Shown here: one piece after another, positions 1 to 8,848 of the stretch
How positions within the stretch are numbered: the first letter of the stretch is position 1
Layout of the letters: each line of letters opens with the position of its first letter
Source of the DNA: TMED8 sp038125725
Lineage (GTDB): Bacteria > Pseudomonadota > Alphaproteobacteria > Rhodospirillales > Casp-alpha2
Assembly: GCA_038125725.1 (NCBI GenBank)
Contig: JAYPEK010000007.1
Span: 66,777-130,776 of the forward strand
DNA length: 64,000 nucleotides
Reading direction: 5' to 3'
Notes under the pieces: model-generated
The model's input: only the letters and a program-made list of their open reading frames with translations
What the model was told of the DNA's origin: nothing
Database searches by the model: none
Translations under genes and position numbers: made by a program

Positions 1-608
1 AGGCCGCCAAGGACCGGCTTCCCGCCATCGACCAGGACCTGGCCCGCGTCCGCGCGCGCTTGGGCGGCGACGTCGGCATCGAGATCAATACCCACCCGAC
101 GGTGCTGGAAGCCATGCTGGCGCGGGACGCCGCATCGCTGCAACTGCGCAAGACCCAGGTCTATGCGCCGGGTGCGGGCATCGTCACCAATTTCGGGCTG
201 GAGGTCGGCGAATACATCCAGGCCGGCGCGCCGGTGTTCAGCCTGGTCGGTGCCGACAAGGTTTGGGTGCGGGCCAACTACAAGGAAACCGACCTCACCC
301 ACGTGCGTGTCGGCCAGATGGCGTCCTTGACGGTGGATACCTATCCCGATGTTTCGTTCCAGGCGCGCGTCGCCTCCATCGCGCCGGCGACGGGCTCCGA
401 GTTCGCGCTGCTGCCGCCGCAGAACGCGTCCGGCAACTGGGTCAAGGTGGTGCAGCGCCTGCCGGTGCGGCTCGAACTGGTCAGCCCCTACAAGGGACCG
501 AAGCTGCGCGCCGGCATGAGCGTCATCGTCGAGATCGACACCGGCCACAAACGCAAGCTTCCGGGCATCGTCTCCCAGGCCATGGCCTGGGTGAACGAAC
601 GGCTGTAG
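1..608 (+). CDS. HlyD/EmrA-family efflux adaptor (5' end missing)
   Basis: This is the periplasmic adaptor (membrane fusion) subunit of a tripartite efflux pump, cut off by the left window edge. The reading frame enters at base 3 and gives about 201 C-terminal residues. Visible parts are the end of the coiled-coil hairpin, the returning lipoyl half-motif (VYAPGAGIV, then VGEYIQAGAPVF) and the beta-barrel segment (VWVRANYKETDL). The N-terminal membrane anchor lies outside the window. The stop is 12 bases before an EmrB-like 14-TM transporter in the same direction, which is the usual EmrAB layout. The adaptor assignment is firm; the pump's substrate cannot be read from sequence. Confidence 0.9.
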   Translation, partial: AAKDRLPAIDQDLARVRARLGGDVGIEINTHPTVLEAMLARDAASLQLRKTQVYAPGAGIVTNFGLEVGEYIQAGAPVFSLVGADKVWVRANYKETDLTHVRVGQMASLTVDTYPDVSFQARVASIAPATGSEFALLPPQNASGNWVKVVQRLPVRLELVSPYKGPKLRAGMSVIVEIDTGHKRKLPGIVSQAMAWVNERL

Positions 609-620
609 CGGACGCCTGTC

Positions 621-2153
621 ATGCCGGCGGAAGCCGCGAGAATCCAATACAAGGGTGCAAGAAAGGCACTGATCACCGCCGCGCTCTGCACAGGCCCGGT
701 GATGCAGGTGCTCGATACCACCGTGGTCGCCGTGGCGCTCAACCACATGCAGGGCTCGCTCTCCGCCGCGCAGGACCAGATGGCCTGGGTGCTGACGTCG
801 TATCTGATGTCGTTGGCGGTGGCGACGCCCTTGTGGGGCGTGCTGGTGCAGTATTTCAGCCGCAAGAACCTGTTCATCTTTTCCATCATCTGTTTCGCCT
901 TCACGTCGCTCCTGAGCGGCACCGCCGATTCGCTGACCGAACTGCTGATCTACCGTGCCATCCAGGGTCTGTTCGGTGCCGCGCTGATCCCGCTGTCGCA
1001 GGCGTCCCTGATGGATGTCTACGAGCCCAAGGACTACGGCATCGCCATGGGCTGGTGGGGGGTGGGGCTGATGTTCGGGCCGGTGTTCGGGCCGACGATG
1101 GGCGGCTACCTGACCGAATTCTATTCCTGGCGCTGGGCCTTCTTCATCAACGTGCCGCTGGGGATTATCTCGGTGATCGCGGTCTGGCTGTTCGTGCCGC
1201 AGACGGCGGCGCGGCGCCAGCGGCCGTTCAATTACGTCGGCTATATCGCGCTGGCGCTGGTGCTCGGCTGCGTGCAGTTCACCCTCGACCGGGGGCAGCG
1301 CTACGACTGGCTCGATTCCACCGTCATCGTCACGCTCTTGTGCGTCGCCGGCGGCGCGCTCTGGGTGTTCATCGTCAATTCCATGACCTCCGAACATCCG
1401 TTCATCGACCCGGCGATCCTGCGCAACGTCAATTTCGCCATCGGCTTGGTGCTGCGCGCGGTGTTCGGCATCCTCTTGTTCGGCGCGCTGATCCTGATCC
1501 CGCCCTATCTGCAGAAGATCGCCGGCTATCCGGTGGTGGAGACCGGAATACTAATGGCGCCCCGGGGGATCGCCACCATGGTCTCGGCCATCGCGGTCGG
1601 CTGGATCGACAAGTATGCCGATCCGCGCCTGGTGATCATCGCCGGCGCCGTCATGGCCGGGTTTTCGGCCTGGGAGATGTCATTGCTGACACCCGACGCC
1701 CCGGCCTCGACCATCATCACGCTGATCGTCATCCAGGGCATCGGCACGTCGTGTTTCTTCGTGCCGCTGAATTCGCTCGCCTTCGCCGACCTCAACGCCG
1801 ACCAGCGCGACCAGGGAACGTCGTTCTTCGCGCTGTTGGGCAATATCGGGCGTTCCGTCGGCATCGCCATCCTGTCGACCTATCTGGTCTACGGCGCCCA
1901 GACCACCAAATCGGAACTGGTGGAGTTCGCCACGCCCTATAACGATACCCTCAACCATGTCCCCAATCCGGACGCTTGGTCGTTCTCCAGCTTGGAGGGG
2001 CTGGCCCGGCTGAATGCCGCGGTGGCGCGCCAGGCCGAGGTGCTTTCCTACGTGATGGATTTCCAGCTCCTGGCGGCGATGCTGTTCGCCTGCATCCCGC
2101 TGGTGATGATGATGCGGGTGAAAAAGAAGGTGAAGGCGCCGCAACCCGCATAA
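621..2153 (+). CDS. DHA2-family MFS drug efflux permease (EmrB-like)
   Basis: This is a 510-residue inner-membrane proton-drug antiporter of the DHA2 (14-TM) branch of the major facilitator superfamily. It opens with a short cytoplasmic tail, then a TM1 motif typical of the family (VLDTTVVAVALNHM). The motif GWWGVGLMFGPVFGPTMGGYL in TM5 is the antiporter motif C region. Length matches EmrB (about 510). It follows the adaptor by 12 bases and is surely co-transcribed with it. The pair exports hydrophobic compounds across both membranes with a TolC-type channel; a TolC homologue lies near 19 kb, but pairing with it is only a guess. Confidence 0.92.
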   Translation: MPAEAARIQYKGARKALITAALCTGPVMQVLDTTVVAVALNHMQGSLSAAQDQMAWVLTSYLMSLAVATPLWGVLVQYFSRKNLFIFSIICFAFTSLLSGTADSLTELLIYRAIQGLFGAALIPLSQASLMDVYEPKDYGIAMGWWGVGLMFGPVFGPTMGGYLTEFYSWRWAFFINVPLGIISVIAVWLFVPQTAARRQRPFNYVGYIALALVLGCVQFTLDRGQRYDWLDSTVIVTLLCVAGGALWVFIVNSMTSEHPFIDPAILRNVNFAIGLVLRAVFGILLFGALILIPPYLQKIAGYPVVETGILMAPRGIATMVSAIAVGWIDKYADPRLVIIAGAVMAGFSAWEMSLLTPDAPASTIITLIVIQGIGTSCFFVPLNSLAFADLNADQRDQGTSFFALLGNIGRSVGIAILSTYLVYGAQTTKSELVEFATPYNDTLNHVPNPDAWSFSSLEGLARLNAAVARQAEVLSYVMDFQLLAAMLFACIPLVMMMRVKKKVKAPQPA

Positions 2154-2236
2154 GCGGGCATTCCGGGCGTGACCCGTTGCTTCCCCGGCGCTATAGGAAT
2201 AGGCGCTTCGAGACAACGCGGATGGGAGACGACCAA

Positions 2237-3307
2237 GTGAAGATTCTGGTATTGCCGGGCGACGGCATCGGCCCCGAGATCACCGACGCCACCTGCCGGG
2301 CCTTGGAGGCGCTGGATGCGCGCTACGGGCTCGGCTTCGACATGGTGCGGCGCGAGATCGGCCTCAAGGCCCATTACGAGGTCGGCTCGACCATGTCGGA
2401 CGAGATCATGGCCGAAATCGCCGAGACCGAGGCGACCATCCTGGGTCCCACCGACACCTATGCCTACCCGGACGAGGCCAAGGGCGGGCGGCGCCCGTCG
2501 AAGGCGGTGCGGACAACCTTCGATCTCTATGCCAACGTGCGCCCGTCGCGTAACCGCCCTGGCGTGCCGGCCATGGCCGAGAACATGGACCTGGTGGTGG
2601 TGCGCGAAAACACCGAGGGCTTCTACGCCGACCGCAACATGTTCATGGGCGGTGGCGAGTTCATGCCGACCCCCGACGTGGCGCTGTCGGTGCGCAAGAT
2701 TACCGCCGAGGGCTCGCGCCGCATCGCCAAGGTGGCCTTCGACCTGGCCCGTCAGCGCCGCAAGAAGGTAACCGCCGTGCACAAGGCCAACGTTCTGCAG
2801 ATGACCGACGGGCTGTTCCTGCGCGAGGTCCGCGCCGTTGCCGAGGGCTATCCCGACGTGGAGGTCGAGGAACTGATCATCGATGCCATGACCGCGCACC
2901 TGATCCGCCGCCCCGCCGACTTTGACGTCATCCTGACCACCAACATGTACGGCGATATCCTCTCCGATCAGTGCGCGGAAATGTCGGGCGGCCTCGGTTT
3001 CGGGCCGTCGGTCAATGCCGGCGACGAGCACGCGGTGGCGCAGGCGGCGCACGGCTCGGCGCCGGACATCGCCGGCCAGGACATCGCCAACCCGACGGCA
3101 CTGATGCTGTCGGCCAGCATGCTGCTCAATTGGATTGCCGGCCGCCATGGCGACAACCAGTTGGCCGCCGCCGCCGCGCACATGGAGAAGGCCGTCGATC
3201 ATGCGCTCGGCGCCCCCGCCACCCAAACCAAGGACGTCGGCGGCCCCCTGGGCACCAAGGCCTTCGGCGAGGCCGTCGCCAAAGCCATCGAAACCCTGCC
3301 AGAGTGA
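2237..3307 (+). CDS. isocitrate/isopropylmalate dehydrogenase family enzyme
   Basis: This is an NAD(P)-dependent decarboxylating dehydrogenase of the isocitrate/3-isopropylmalate/tartrate dehydrogenase family, 356 residues. The N-terminus has the family LPGDGIGPE motif; RENTEGFYAD, the K-AN pair in TAVHKANVLQ and the metal-binding NMYGDILSD region are all present. The GTG start at 2237 is preferred because GGGAG lies eight bases upstream; an in-frame ATG at 2222 has no good ribosome site. An aminotransferase follows after 10 bases. No leuC/leuD or TCA genes are nearby, so leucine synthesis or the citric acid cycle is not implied; malate, tartrate or another 2-hydroxyacid is possible. Confidence 0.85.
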   Translation: MKILVLPGDGIGPEITDATCRALEALDARYGLGFDMVRREIGLKAHYEVGSTMSDEIMAEIAETEATILGPTDTYAYPDEAKGGRRPSKAVRTTFDLYANVRPSRNRPGVPAMAENMDLVVVRENTEGFYADRNMFMGGGEFMPTPDVALSVRKITAEGSRRIAKVAFDLARQRRKKVTAVHKANVLQMTDGLFLREVRAVAEGYPDVEVEELIIDAMTAHLIRRPADFDVILTTNMYGDILSDQCAEMSGGLGFGPSVNAGDEHAVAQAAHGSAPDIAGQDIANPTALMLSASMLLNWIAGRHGDNQLAAAAAHMEKAVDHALGAPATQTKDVGGPLGTKAFGEAVAKAIETLPE

Positions 3308-3317
3308 GAAACGCGAC

Positions 3318-4499
3318 ATGACCGTGCAACGCGGCTGGAACTTCCTGCAAACTCCCGGCCCGACCAACATCCCGAACCGCATCCTCAACGCCATGCACCG
3401 CCCGGCGATCGAGTTCCTGGGCCCGGACTTCATGGCGTTTTCGGACAAGCTGTTCGCGGACCTGAAGGTCGTGTTCAAGACCGAGGCCCAGCCCTTCATC
3501 TATGCCGCCAACGGCCATGGTGCCTGGGAAGCGGCGCTGTCGAACGTGCTGGCGCCGGGCGACAAGGTGGTGGTCCCGGAAACCGGCCGCTTCGCGCTTT
3601 CCTGGATCACCATGGCCGAGAAGCTGAAAATCGCCTGCGAGGTGCTGCCCAACGACCACCGCCATGCCGTCAAGCCCGCCGAACTGACGGAGCGGCTGGC
3701 GCGCGATACCGGCCACGAGATCAAGGCGGTGCTGCTGGTCCATACCGATACGGGCAACGGCATCACGTCGGACATCGCCGCCATGCGCGCCGCCATCGAC
3801 GAAGCCGGGCATCCGGCGCTGCTAATGGTCGACACCATCGCGTCGCTGATGACCACCGACTACCAGATGGACGCCTGGGGCGTCGACGTCACCGTGGCGG
3901 CGGCGCAAAAGGGACTGATGTGCCCGCCGGGCTTGAGCTTTTGTGTGGCAAACGAGAAGGCGCTGGCCGCCGCCGACGCCAATACCGAGATGCCGCGCAG
4001 CTACTGGGACTGGCGCGACCGTTTGAACCCGGAGATCTTCTACCTGGCCTATTGCGGCACCGCGCCGGAGCACCTGCTGTTCGCCTTGGGCGAAGCCATC
4101 CAAATGCTGAAGGAGGAGGGCTTTGAGGCCGTTTTCGCCCGCCACGCCAGGCTGTCGCGCGCCGTGCACGCCGCCATCGAGCATTGGGGCCAGGCCGGGG
4201 CGTTGGAGATTTGCGCCGTCAATCCGGAAGAGCGCGCCAATTCCGTGACCACCATCCTGGTCGATCCGGCGTATAACCCGGTGGCGTTCCGCAACATCTG
4301 CCGCGAGCGCTTCAACCTGGGGCTCGGCAACGGCATGGGCAAGTTCCAAGACACCTCGTTCCGCATCGGCCACATGGGCGACTTGAACGAGGCCATGGTG
4401 TTCGGTGTGCTGGGCGCGGTCGAGGCGGGCCTGAAGCTCGCCGGCATTCCGTATCAGCCGGGCGGCGTCGAGGCTGCCATCGAAAGCCTTACCGCCTAG
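3318..4499 (+). CDS. class V aminotransferase (serine/alanine-glyoxylate type)
   Basis: This is a PLP-dependent aminotransferase of fold type I, class V, 393 residues, closest in pattern to serine-glyoxylate and alanine-glyoxylate transaminases. The N-terminus shows the FLQTPGPTNIPNRIL signature, a central MVDTIASL strand carries the PLP-binding Asp, and the Schiff-base lysine sits in AAAQKGLMCPPG. It lies 10 bases downstream of the dehydrogenase and is probably co-transcribed, suggesting oxo-acid and amino-acid interconversion around glyoxylate. Its TAG stop shares a CTAG tetranucleotide with the stop of the convergent gene, so the two genes overlap by four bases. Confidence 0.88.
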   Translation: MTVQRGWNFLQTPGPTNIPNRILNAMHRPAIEFLGPDFMAFSDKLFADLKVVFKTEAQPFIYAANGHGAWEAALSNVLAPGDKVVVPETGRFALSWITMAEKLKIACEVLPNDHRHAVKPAELTERLARDTGHEIKAVLLVHTDTGNGITSDIAAMRAAIDEAGHPALLMVDTIASLMTTDYQMDAWGVDVTVAAAQKGLMCPPGLSFCVANEKALAAADANTEMPRSYWDWRDRLNPEIFYLAYCGTAPEHLLFALGEAIQMLKEEGFEAVFARHARLSRAVHAAIEHWGQAGALEICAVNPEERANSVTTILVDPAYNPVAFRNICRERFNLGLGNGMGKFQDTSFRIGHMGDLNEAMVFGVLGAVEAGLKLAGIPYQPGGVEAAIESLTA

Positions 4500-5404
4500 C
4501 TCTTTTCCAGTTCGCTGAGCGCCGCCAGCACTTCCTGATAGGTCTTGGGCTCGCGCCCGGCGAAGTGCTGCTTGAGGCCGCTGGTGCCGATCCCGGCAAT
4601 GCGCTTCGACGCCGCCTCCGCCATGAAAGGATCCATGTCCATGGCCTTCAGCGTCTCGGCGACCTCTTCCATTTCATGCGCGCGCCGGACCCCGTGCATC
4701 ACCGAGCGGCCCATGAAATACGACGCCAGCTCGTTCCAATCGATCTGCGGATAGTTCTTGCCGACCGAATCCAGCACCCGCTCGGCGACGCCGTAGCGCC
4801 CCGCCGCCAGCACGCATTCGGCCAGGATCGCCTCCATCCCCTTGAACACGATGGAGCGGAACATCTTGGTCGCCGCGGCGCGGCCAAACTCAGGGCCCAG
4901 GTCCTCGGCGTTGAGGCCGAAGGGCGCCAACTGCGCGATCAGCGCCGGCGCGGCGGGGCCCGCAAACAGCATCGGCGATTTGTGCCGGTTGGGCTGGATC
5001 GGCGACATGATCGAGGCCTCGACGAAGGTGGCGCCGGACGCCTCGATGACGGCTTGCACCTTTGCCTTGGTCACCGGGGAGACGGAGTTGACGTCCAGAT
5101 ACGTCTGACCGGCGCCCATGTGTTCGGCGGCCTGTTCGGCGGCTTTCACCGCATCGGCGCAGGTCACCGTGGAAATGACGATATCCCGGTCCCGGACCGC
5201 GTCCGCATGGCTGGCGGCAAGGCGCACGCCGGCGGCCTCGGCACGGGCCTCGATGGCAGGCATCGTTTCCGGGTTCGCCTGCAGGATGTCGTAGGCGGTG
5301 ATGTCGGAAACGCCGTCGTCATGCAGCCCCGACGCGATGGCCGGACCGGCCTCGCCGAAGCCGATGAAGCCGAGCTTGGGAGCATTGGCGCCGTTGCTGC
5401 TCAT
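4496..5404 (-). CDS. 6-phosphogluconate-dehydrogenase-like NAD(P) oxidoreductase (DUF1932 type)
   Basis: This is a 302-residue beta-hydroxyacid dehydrogenase-like protein. The N-terminal Rossmann fold begins with GFIGFGEAGPAIASGL; the second half matches the DUF1932 C-terminal domain often found in this branch (FRSIVFKGMEAILAE, then the KNYPQIDW region). The catalytic-loop equivalent reads VEASIMSP instead of the usual DAPVSGG, so the true substrate may differ from 3-hydroxyisobutyrate. It starts seven bases downstream of the enoyl-CoA hydratase and forms a two-gene minus-strand unit with it. Its stop overlaps that of the facing aminotransferase. The family assignment is secure; the reaction is unknown. 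Confidence 0.82.
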   Translation of the reverse strand: MSSNGANAPKLGFIGFGEAGPAIASGLHDDGVSDITAYDILQANPETMPAIEARAEAAGVRLAASHADAVRDRDIVISTVTCADAVKAAEQAAEHMGAGQTYLDVNSVSPVTKAKVQAVIEASGATFVEASIMSPIQPNRHKSPMLFAGPAAPALIAQLAPFGLNAEDLGPEFGRAAATKMFRSIVFKGMEAILAECVLAAGRYGVAERVLDSVGKNYPQIDWNELASYFMGRSVMHGVRRAHEMEEVAETLKAMDMDPFMAEAASKRIAGIGTSGLKQHFAGREPKTYQEVLAALSELEKS

Positions 5405-5411
5405 GACCGCC

Positions 5412-6203
5412 TTACTTCCGTTTGAACTGGGGCTTGCGCTTCTCCATGAACGCCTTGCGGCCCTCCTGGTAGTCCTCGCTGGCGAAGCAGTCGGCGACCA
5501 CCTGTTCGCAAAGCGCGTAATCCGGCCCTTCCGACTTGATCAGCTCGTTGACTACCGTCTTGGCGGCGTGGATGGTCAGGGGCGCGTTCTCGGCGATGCG
5601 GGTGGCGTAGTCGTCGACGTAGGCATCCAGCAACGCGCGGGGAACGACCCGGTTGACCAGCCCCATGCCGAGCGCCTCGTCGGGGGTGAACTGGCGCGCG
5701 GTGAAGAAGATTTCCTTCGCCGTCGACGGCCCGACCAGGTCGACCAGGCGCTTCAGCCCCTCGTGCGCGTATCCAAGGCCGAGCTTGGCTGCCGGCACGG
5801 CGTAGCTGGAAAGATCGTTGGCGATGCGCAGGTCGCAGCAGAGCGCGATCCCGAGCCCGCCGCCGATGCAGAAACCCTCGATCTTGGCGATGGTCGGCTT
5901 CGTCAGCGTTGCCAGCGTGTTCGACGCCTCGGCCACGGCGGCGTTGTACATGGCGGTCGCTTCCTCGCCGGAGCGGTTCTTTTCGAACTGCGAGATGTCG
6001 GCGCCGGCGCAAAACGCCTTGCCGCCACGGCCCGACAGCACCACAACGCGGACATCGTCGTCGGCGACGAAATCGTTCAAGACGATCGGCAGGTCGCGCC
6101 ACATTTCAAAGGTCATGGCGTTCCGGCGCGCCTGGTTGTCGAGCATGATGCGCCCGACGCCGGCTGATTTCTCGACGATGAGCTGTTCGGTGATATCGGC
6201 CAT
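5412..6203 (-). CDS. enoyl-CoA hydratase/isomerase family protein
   Basis: This is a crotonase-fold protein of 263 residues acting on acyl-CoA thioesters. The oxyanion-hole segments are visible as KAFCAGADISQF and as FCIGGGLGIALCCDLRIA, followed by GLGYAHEGLKRLVDLVG. The usual second catalytic Glu position (PEL/PEG) is occupied by YAHEG, so hydratase activity is plausible but not proven. The ATG at 6203 is preceded by a strong GGGAGGGGA ribosome site; a longer in-frame start at 6239 lacks one. Downstream is a dehydrogenase, and divergently an MFS carrier and an acyl-CoA dehydrogenase, so the cluster probably degrades an organic or branched-chain acid. Confidence 0.9.
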   Translation of the reverse strand: MADITEQLIVEKSAGVGRIMLDNQARRNAMTFEMWRDLPIVLNDFVADDDVRVVVLSGRGGKAFCAGADISQFEKNRSGEEATAMYNAAVAEASNTLATLTKPTIAKIEGFCIGGGLGIALCCDLRIANDLSSYAVPAAKLGLGYAHEGLKRLVDLVGPSTAKEIFFTARQFTPDEALGMGLVNRVVPRALLDAYVDDYATRIAENAPLTIHAAKTVVNELIKSEGPDYALCEQVVADCFASEDYQEGRKAFMEKRKPQFKRK

Positions 6204-6242
6204 GTCGGCTCCCCTCCCTGGTTCGGCAAAACGGCGCACATT

Positions 6243-6269
6243 GTTGCCTCCATGGTCTTGCCAGGCAAC
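6243..6269. promoter_or_regulatory. inverted repeat in divergent promoter region
   Basis: GTTGCCT and AGGCAAC form perfect 7-base arms separated by 13 bases. They sit in the 118-base gap between the divergently transcribed enoyl-CoA hydratase and MFS genes, where a shared operator would be expected. No regulator gene is adjacent. It could equally be a chance repeat. Confidence 0.35.
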
Positions 6270-6321
6270 GCCAAAGGCGCGATTCTTGCGGCTCCGACAG
6301 CGGATTTTTTGGAGTCATAGA

Positions 6322-7542
6322 TTGATCGCAGCCATCGAACGCATGACCGGGGTGAAATGGCAGGCCCAGGGCCAGGCCTTTCTGGTCGCCGGCGGCCACG
6401 GGGCGACGCACTGGATCGTCGCCACCATCTACGTGTTGCTGCCCTATATCCGCGAGGACTTGGGATTGAGCTACACCGAGGCCGGCAGCCTGATCTCCAT
6501 CTTCCATGCCGCGTCGTTCGCCGCCAACGTCGGCTCCGGCGCCGTCGTCGATATCACCGGGCGCCGGGTGCTGACGCAGGTGGCGTCGCTGGTGATCGGC
6601 GCCGCCGCGCTGGTGAGCGTCGGCATGGCCGACGGCATCTGGCTTTTGGTGGCGATGCTTGTCTTCATCGGCTCCACCAACAATCTCTGGCATCCGGCCG
6701 CCATCGCGTTTCTCTCCAAGGCCTATCCCACAACGCGCGGCTACGCGCTCTCCATCCACACGCTGGGCGCCAGTGTCGGCGATACGCTGGCACCCTTGGC
6801 CGCCGGCGTGCTGCTGACCGGGCTCACCTGGCAGGGGGCGGCATCGCTCAATGCGCTGCCGGTGTTCGCGGTGGCGGCGGCGCTGTTCGTCATCCTCGGC
6901 CGCCACGAAAAGGTGGAGCGCCATGTCGGCGCCGACGGCCAAGGGCTCGGCTTCCGCGCCTATCTCTCCGGTGTCGGCCAACTGTTCAAGGACCGCGGCG
7001 TCGTCGGGCTCTGCACCATGGCCGGCTTCCGTTCCATGTGCCAGAACGGGCTCCTGACCTACGTGCCGATGCTGCTGAAGGACGTCTTCGGCTTCGGCCC
7101 GGTGCTTTTGGGCGCCGGGCTGACGGCGCTGCAGGTGGGCGGCATGATCGGCGGGCCCGTTGCCGGCGTGGCCTCCGACAAGATGGGCCGGCGCCCGATC
7201 GTCCTGCTCGGCCTGGTGGCGACCACCGGCGTGGTGCTGGCGGCGACGATGATCGAACAGCCAGCGCTGGTCATCGCGACCCTCGCGGTGCTCGGCTGTA
7301 CGCTGTTCGCGGTGCGCCCGGTGATCCACGGCTGGGCCATGGACCTGACGCCCGACCACATGCACGGCAGCGCCGTCAGCCTGCTGTTCGGTTCGCAGTC
7401 GGCGTTCTCGATGGTGGTGCCCATCGTCGGCGGGCTGATCGCCGACACCTGGGGCCTGACCGCCGTTTTCTACATGCTGGCCGCCGCCATGGCGGTCGCC
7501 GCCGCCATCACTTTCGCGCTGCCCGACAGCCGGCGCGGCTGA
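6322..7542 (+). CDS. MFS transporter (12-TM)
   Basis: This is a major facilitator superfamily carrier of 406 residues in the inner membrane. Two six-helix halves are evident; the motif A-like loops are VVDITGRRV in the first half and ASDKMGRRPI in the second. The TTG start at 6322 is chosen because GGAG lies seven bases upstream; the ATG at 6343 has no ribosome site. It is 20 bases upstream of an acyl-CoA dehydrogenase in the same direction. Together with the divergent enoyl-CoA hydratase, it may import a carboxylic acid that these enzymes degrade; that is inference. Confidence 0.85.
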   Translation: MIAAIERMTGVKWQAQGQAFLVAGGHGATHWIVATIYVLLPYIREDLGLSYTEAGSLISIFHAASFAANVGSGAVVDITGRRVLTQVASLVIGAAALVSVGMADGIWLLVAMLVFIGSTNNLWHPAAIAFLSKAYPTTRGYALSIHTLGASVGDTLAPLAAGVLLTGLTWQGAASLNALPVFAVAAALFVILGRHEKVERHVGADGQGLGFRAYLSGVGQLFKDRGVVGLCTMAGFRSMCQNGLLTYVPMLLKDVFGFGPVLLGAGLTALQVGGMIGGPVAGVASDKMGRRPIVLLGLVATTGVVLAATMIEQPALVIATLAVLGCTLFAVRPVIHGWAMDLTPDHMHGSAVSLLFGSQSAFSMVVPIVGGLIADTWGLTAVFYMLAAAMAVAAAITFALPDSRRG

Positions 7543-7562
7543 ACTTCCGACAAGAGGGACCC

Positions 7563-8723
7563 ATGGATTTCAACCTGACCGACGACCAACGCGACCTGCA
7601 GGCCACAGCGCGGCGCTTCGCCCAGGAACAGATGAAACCCGTCGCCGAGGAGCTGGAGGCGGAGGCCAATCCGCTGCCGGAAAGCTGGCTCAAGCGCTAC
7701 GCCGAGATGGGGTTCCTCGGGATCAACGTGTCGGCCGACCTGGGCGGGCTGGGGCTCGGCAACCTGGAAGCGCTGTTGGTGCTGGAGGAGTTCGCCAAGG
7801 TCTCGTCCGCCGTCGCCTTCCCGATTTTCGAATCGTCGGTCGGCCCGGTGCGCGCAGTGGAGCATTTCGCCACCGATGAGCTGAAGAAGCGCGTCGTGCC
7901 CAAGGTCTGCGCCGGCGAGATGATCGTCGCCGTCTCCATGTCGGAACCGGAAGCCGGCACGGCGCTGACGGATTTGAAAACCCGCGCCGTCATCGACGGC
8001 GACACCATTACCGTCAATGGCGCCAAGCGCTGGTGCTCGGGTGGCGGGCACAGCCAGGGCTATGTCGTCTATTGCCGGCTGTCGGACGACCCCGGCGCCA
8101 AGGGTGTCGGCGCGGTGTTCGTCGAGAAGGACATGCCGGGCGTGAGTTTCGGCGAGCAGGAGCGCCTGATGGGCTTTCGCGGCGTGCCGTCCGCCGACAT
8201 CTTCCTCGACAACGTCAAGGTGCCGATCGAAAACCTGATCGTGCCGGCCGGCGGCTTCCCGAAGCTGATGGAGGCCTTCGACCTGGAACGCTGCGGCAAC
8301 GCAACCATGGCGCTGGGCCAGGCGTCGGGCGCGTTGGACGAGGTGCTGGACTACGTGCAGGAGCGCAAGCAGTTCGGCAAATCCATCGTCGATTTCCAGG
8401 CGGTACAGATGAAAATCGCGGAAATGGCCATGCGCATCGAGGCCTCGAGGCTGCTCATTCACCGCGCCGCCGCCAACGCCCAGGACGGCCTGCCGTCGAT
8501 CTTCGAGAGCTCGGTGGCCAAATGCTTCGCCAACGAAATGGCGCGCGAGGTCACCGGCCACGCCGTGCAGTTGATGGGCGGTTACGGCTATTCCAAGGAA
8601 TACCCGATGGAGCGGCGCTTGCGCGATTCCTGGGGCTGGGGCATCGCCGGCGGCACCATCGACATCCAGAAGGTGAATATCGCCTCCGCCCTGGTCGGAC
8701 GCCGCTTCAACCAGCGCGGCTGA
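7563..8723 (+). CDS. acyl-CoA dehydrogenase, isovaleryl-CoA-dehydrogenase-like active site
   Basis: This is a 386-residue FAD-dependent dehydrogenase that introduces a double bond next to the CoA thioester carbonyl. The family signatures MSEPEAGTALTDLKT and VQLMGGYGYSKEYPMER are clear. The usual catalytic Glu motif near the C-terminus (YEGT in medium-chain enzymes) reads IAGGT here. A Glu in DLER (about residue 242) sits at the position used by isovaleryl- and long-chain enzymes, so catalysis is probably intact but IVD-like. It follows the MFS gene closely with a modest ribosome site (AGAGGGACC). Electron transfer flavoprotein genes are not in the window. Confidence 0.92.
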   Translation: MDFNLTDDQRDLQATARRFAQEQMKPVAEELEAEANPLPESWLKRYAEMGFLGINVSADLGGLGLGNLEALLVLEEFAKVSSAVAFPIFESSVGPVRAVEHFATDELKKRVVPKVCAGEMIVAVSMSEPEAGTALTDLKTRAVIDGDTITVNGAKRWCSGGGHSQGYVVYCRLSDDPGAKGVGAVFVEKDMPGVSFGEQERLMGFRGVPSADIFLDNVKVPIENLIVPAGGFPKLMEAFDLERCGNATMALGQASGALDEVLDYVQERKQFGKSIVDFQAVQMKIAEMAMRIEASRLLIHRAAANAQDGLPSIFESSVAKCFANEMAREVTGHAVQLMGGYGYSKEYPMERRLRDSWGWGIAGGTIDIQKVNIASALVGRRFNQRG

Positions 8724-8848
8724 CGGCGCCATCTCCCCGTTGGTAAGTGGCGCGGCAAAAGCTCCGCCCGTCGCCCTTGTGTACCACCGCCTCGGGCGGG
8801 ATTTCGCCTAGAGTGAACGGCGAATGCGACCTAGGGGAGGAGGGAACC

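Noticed and set aside
2048..3499. 483-codon minus-strand open frame across the dehydrogenase gene
   Set aside because: Antisense to a conserved enzyme; no ribosome site or family motifs.
8770..8815. CCGCCCG/CGGGCGG inverted repeat after the acyl-CoA dehydrogenase
   Set aside because: Short arms, long loop and no T-run in a GC-rich background; probably chance.
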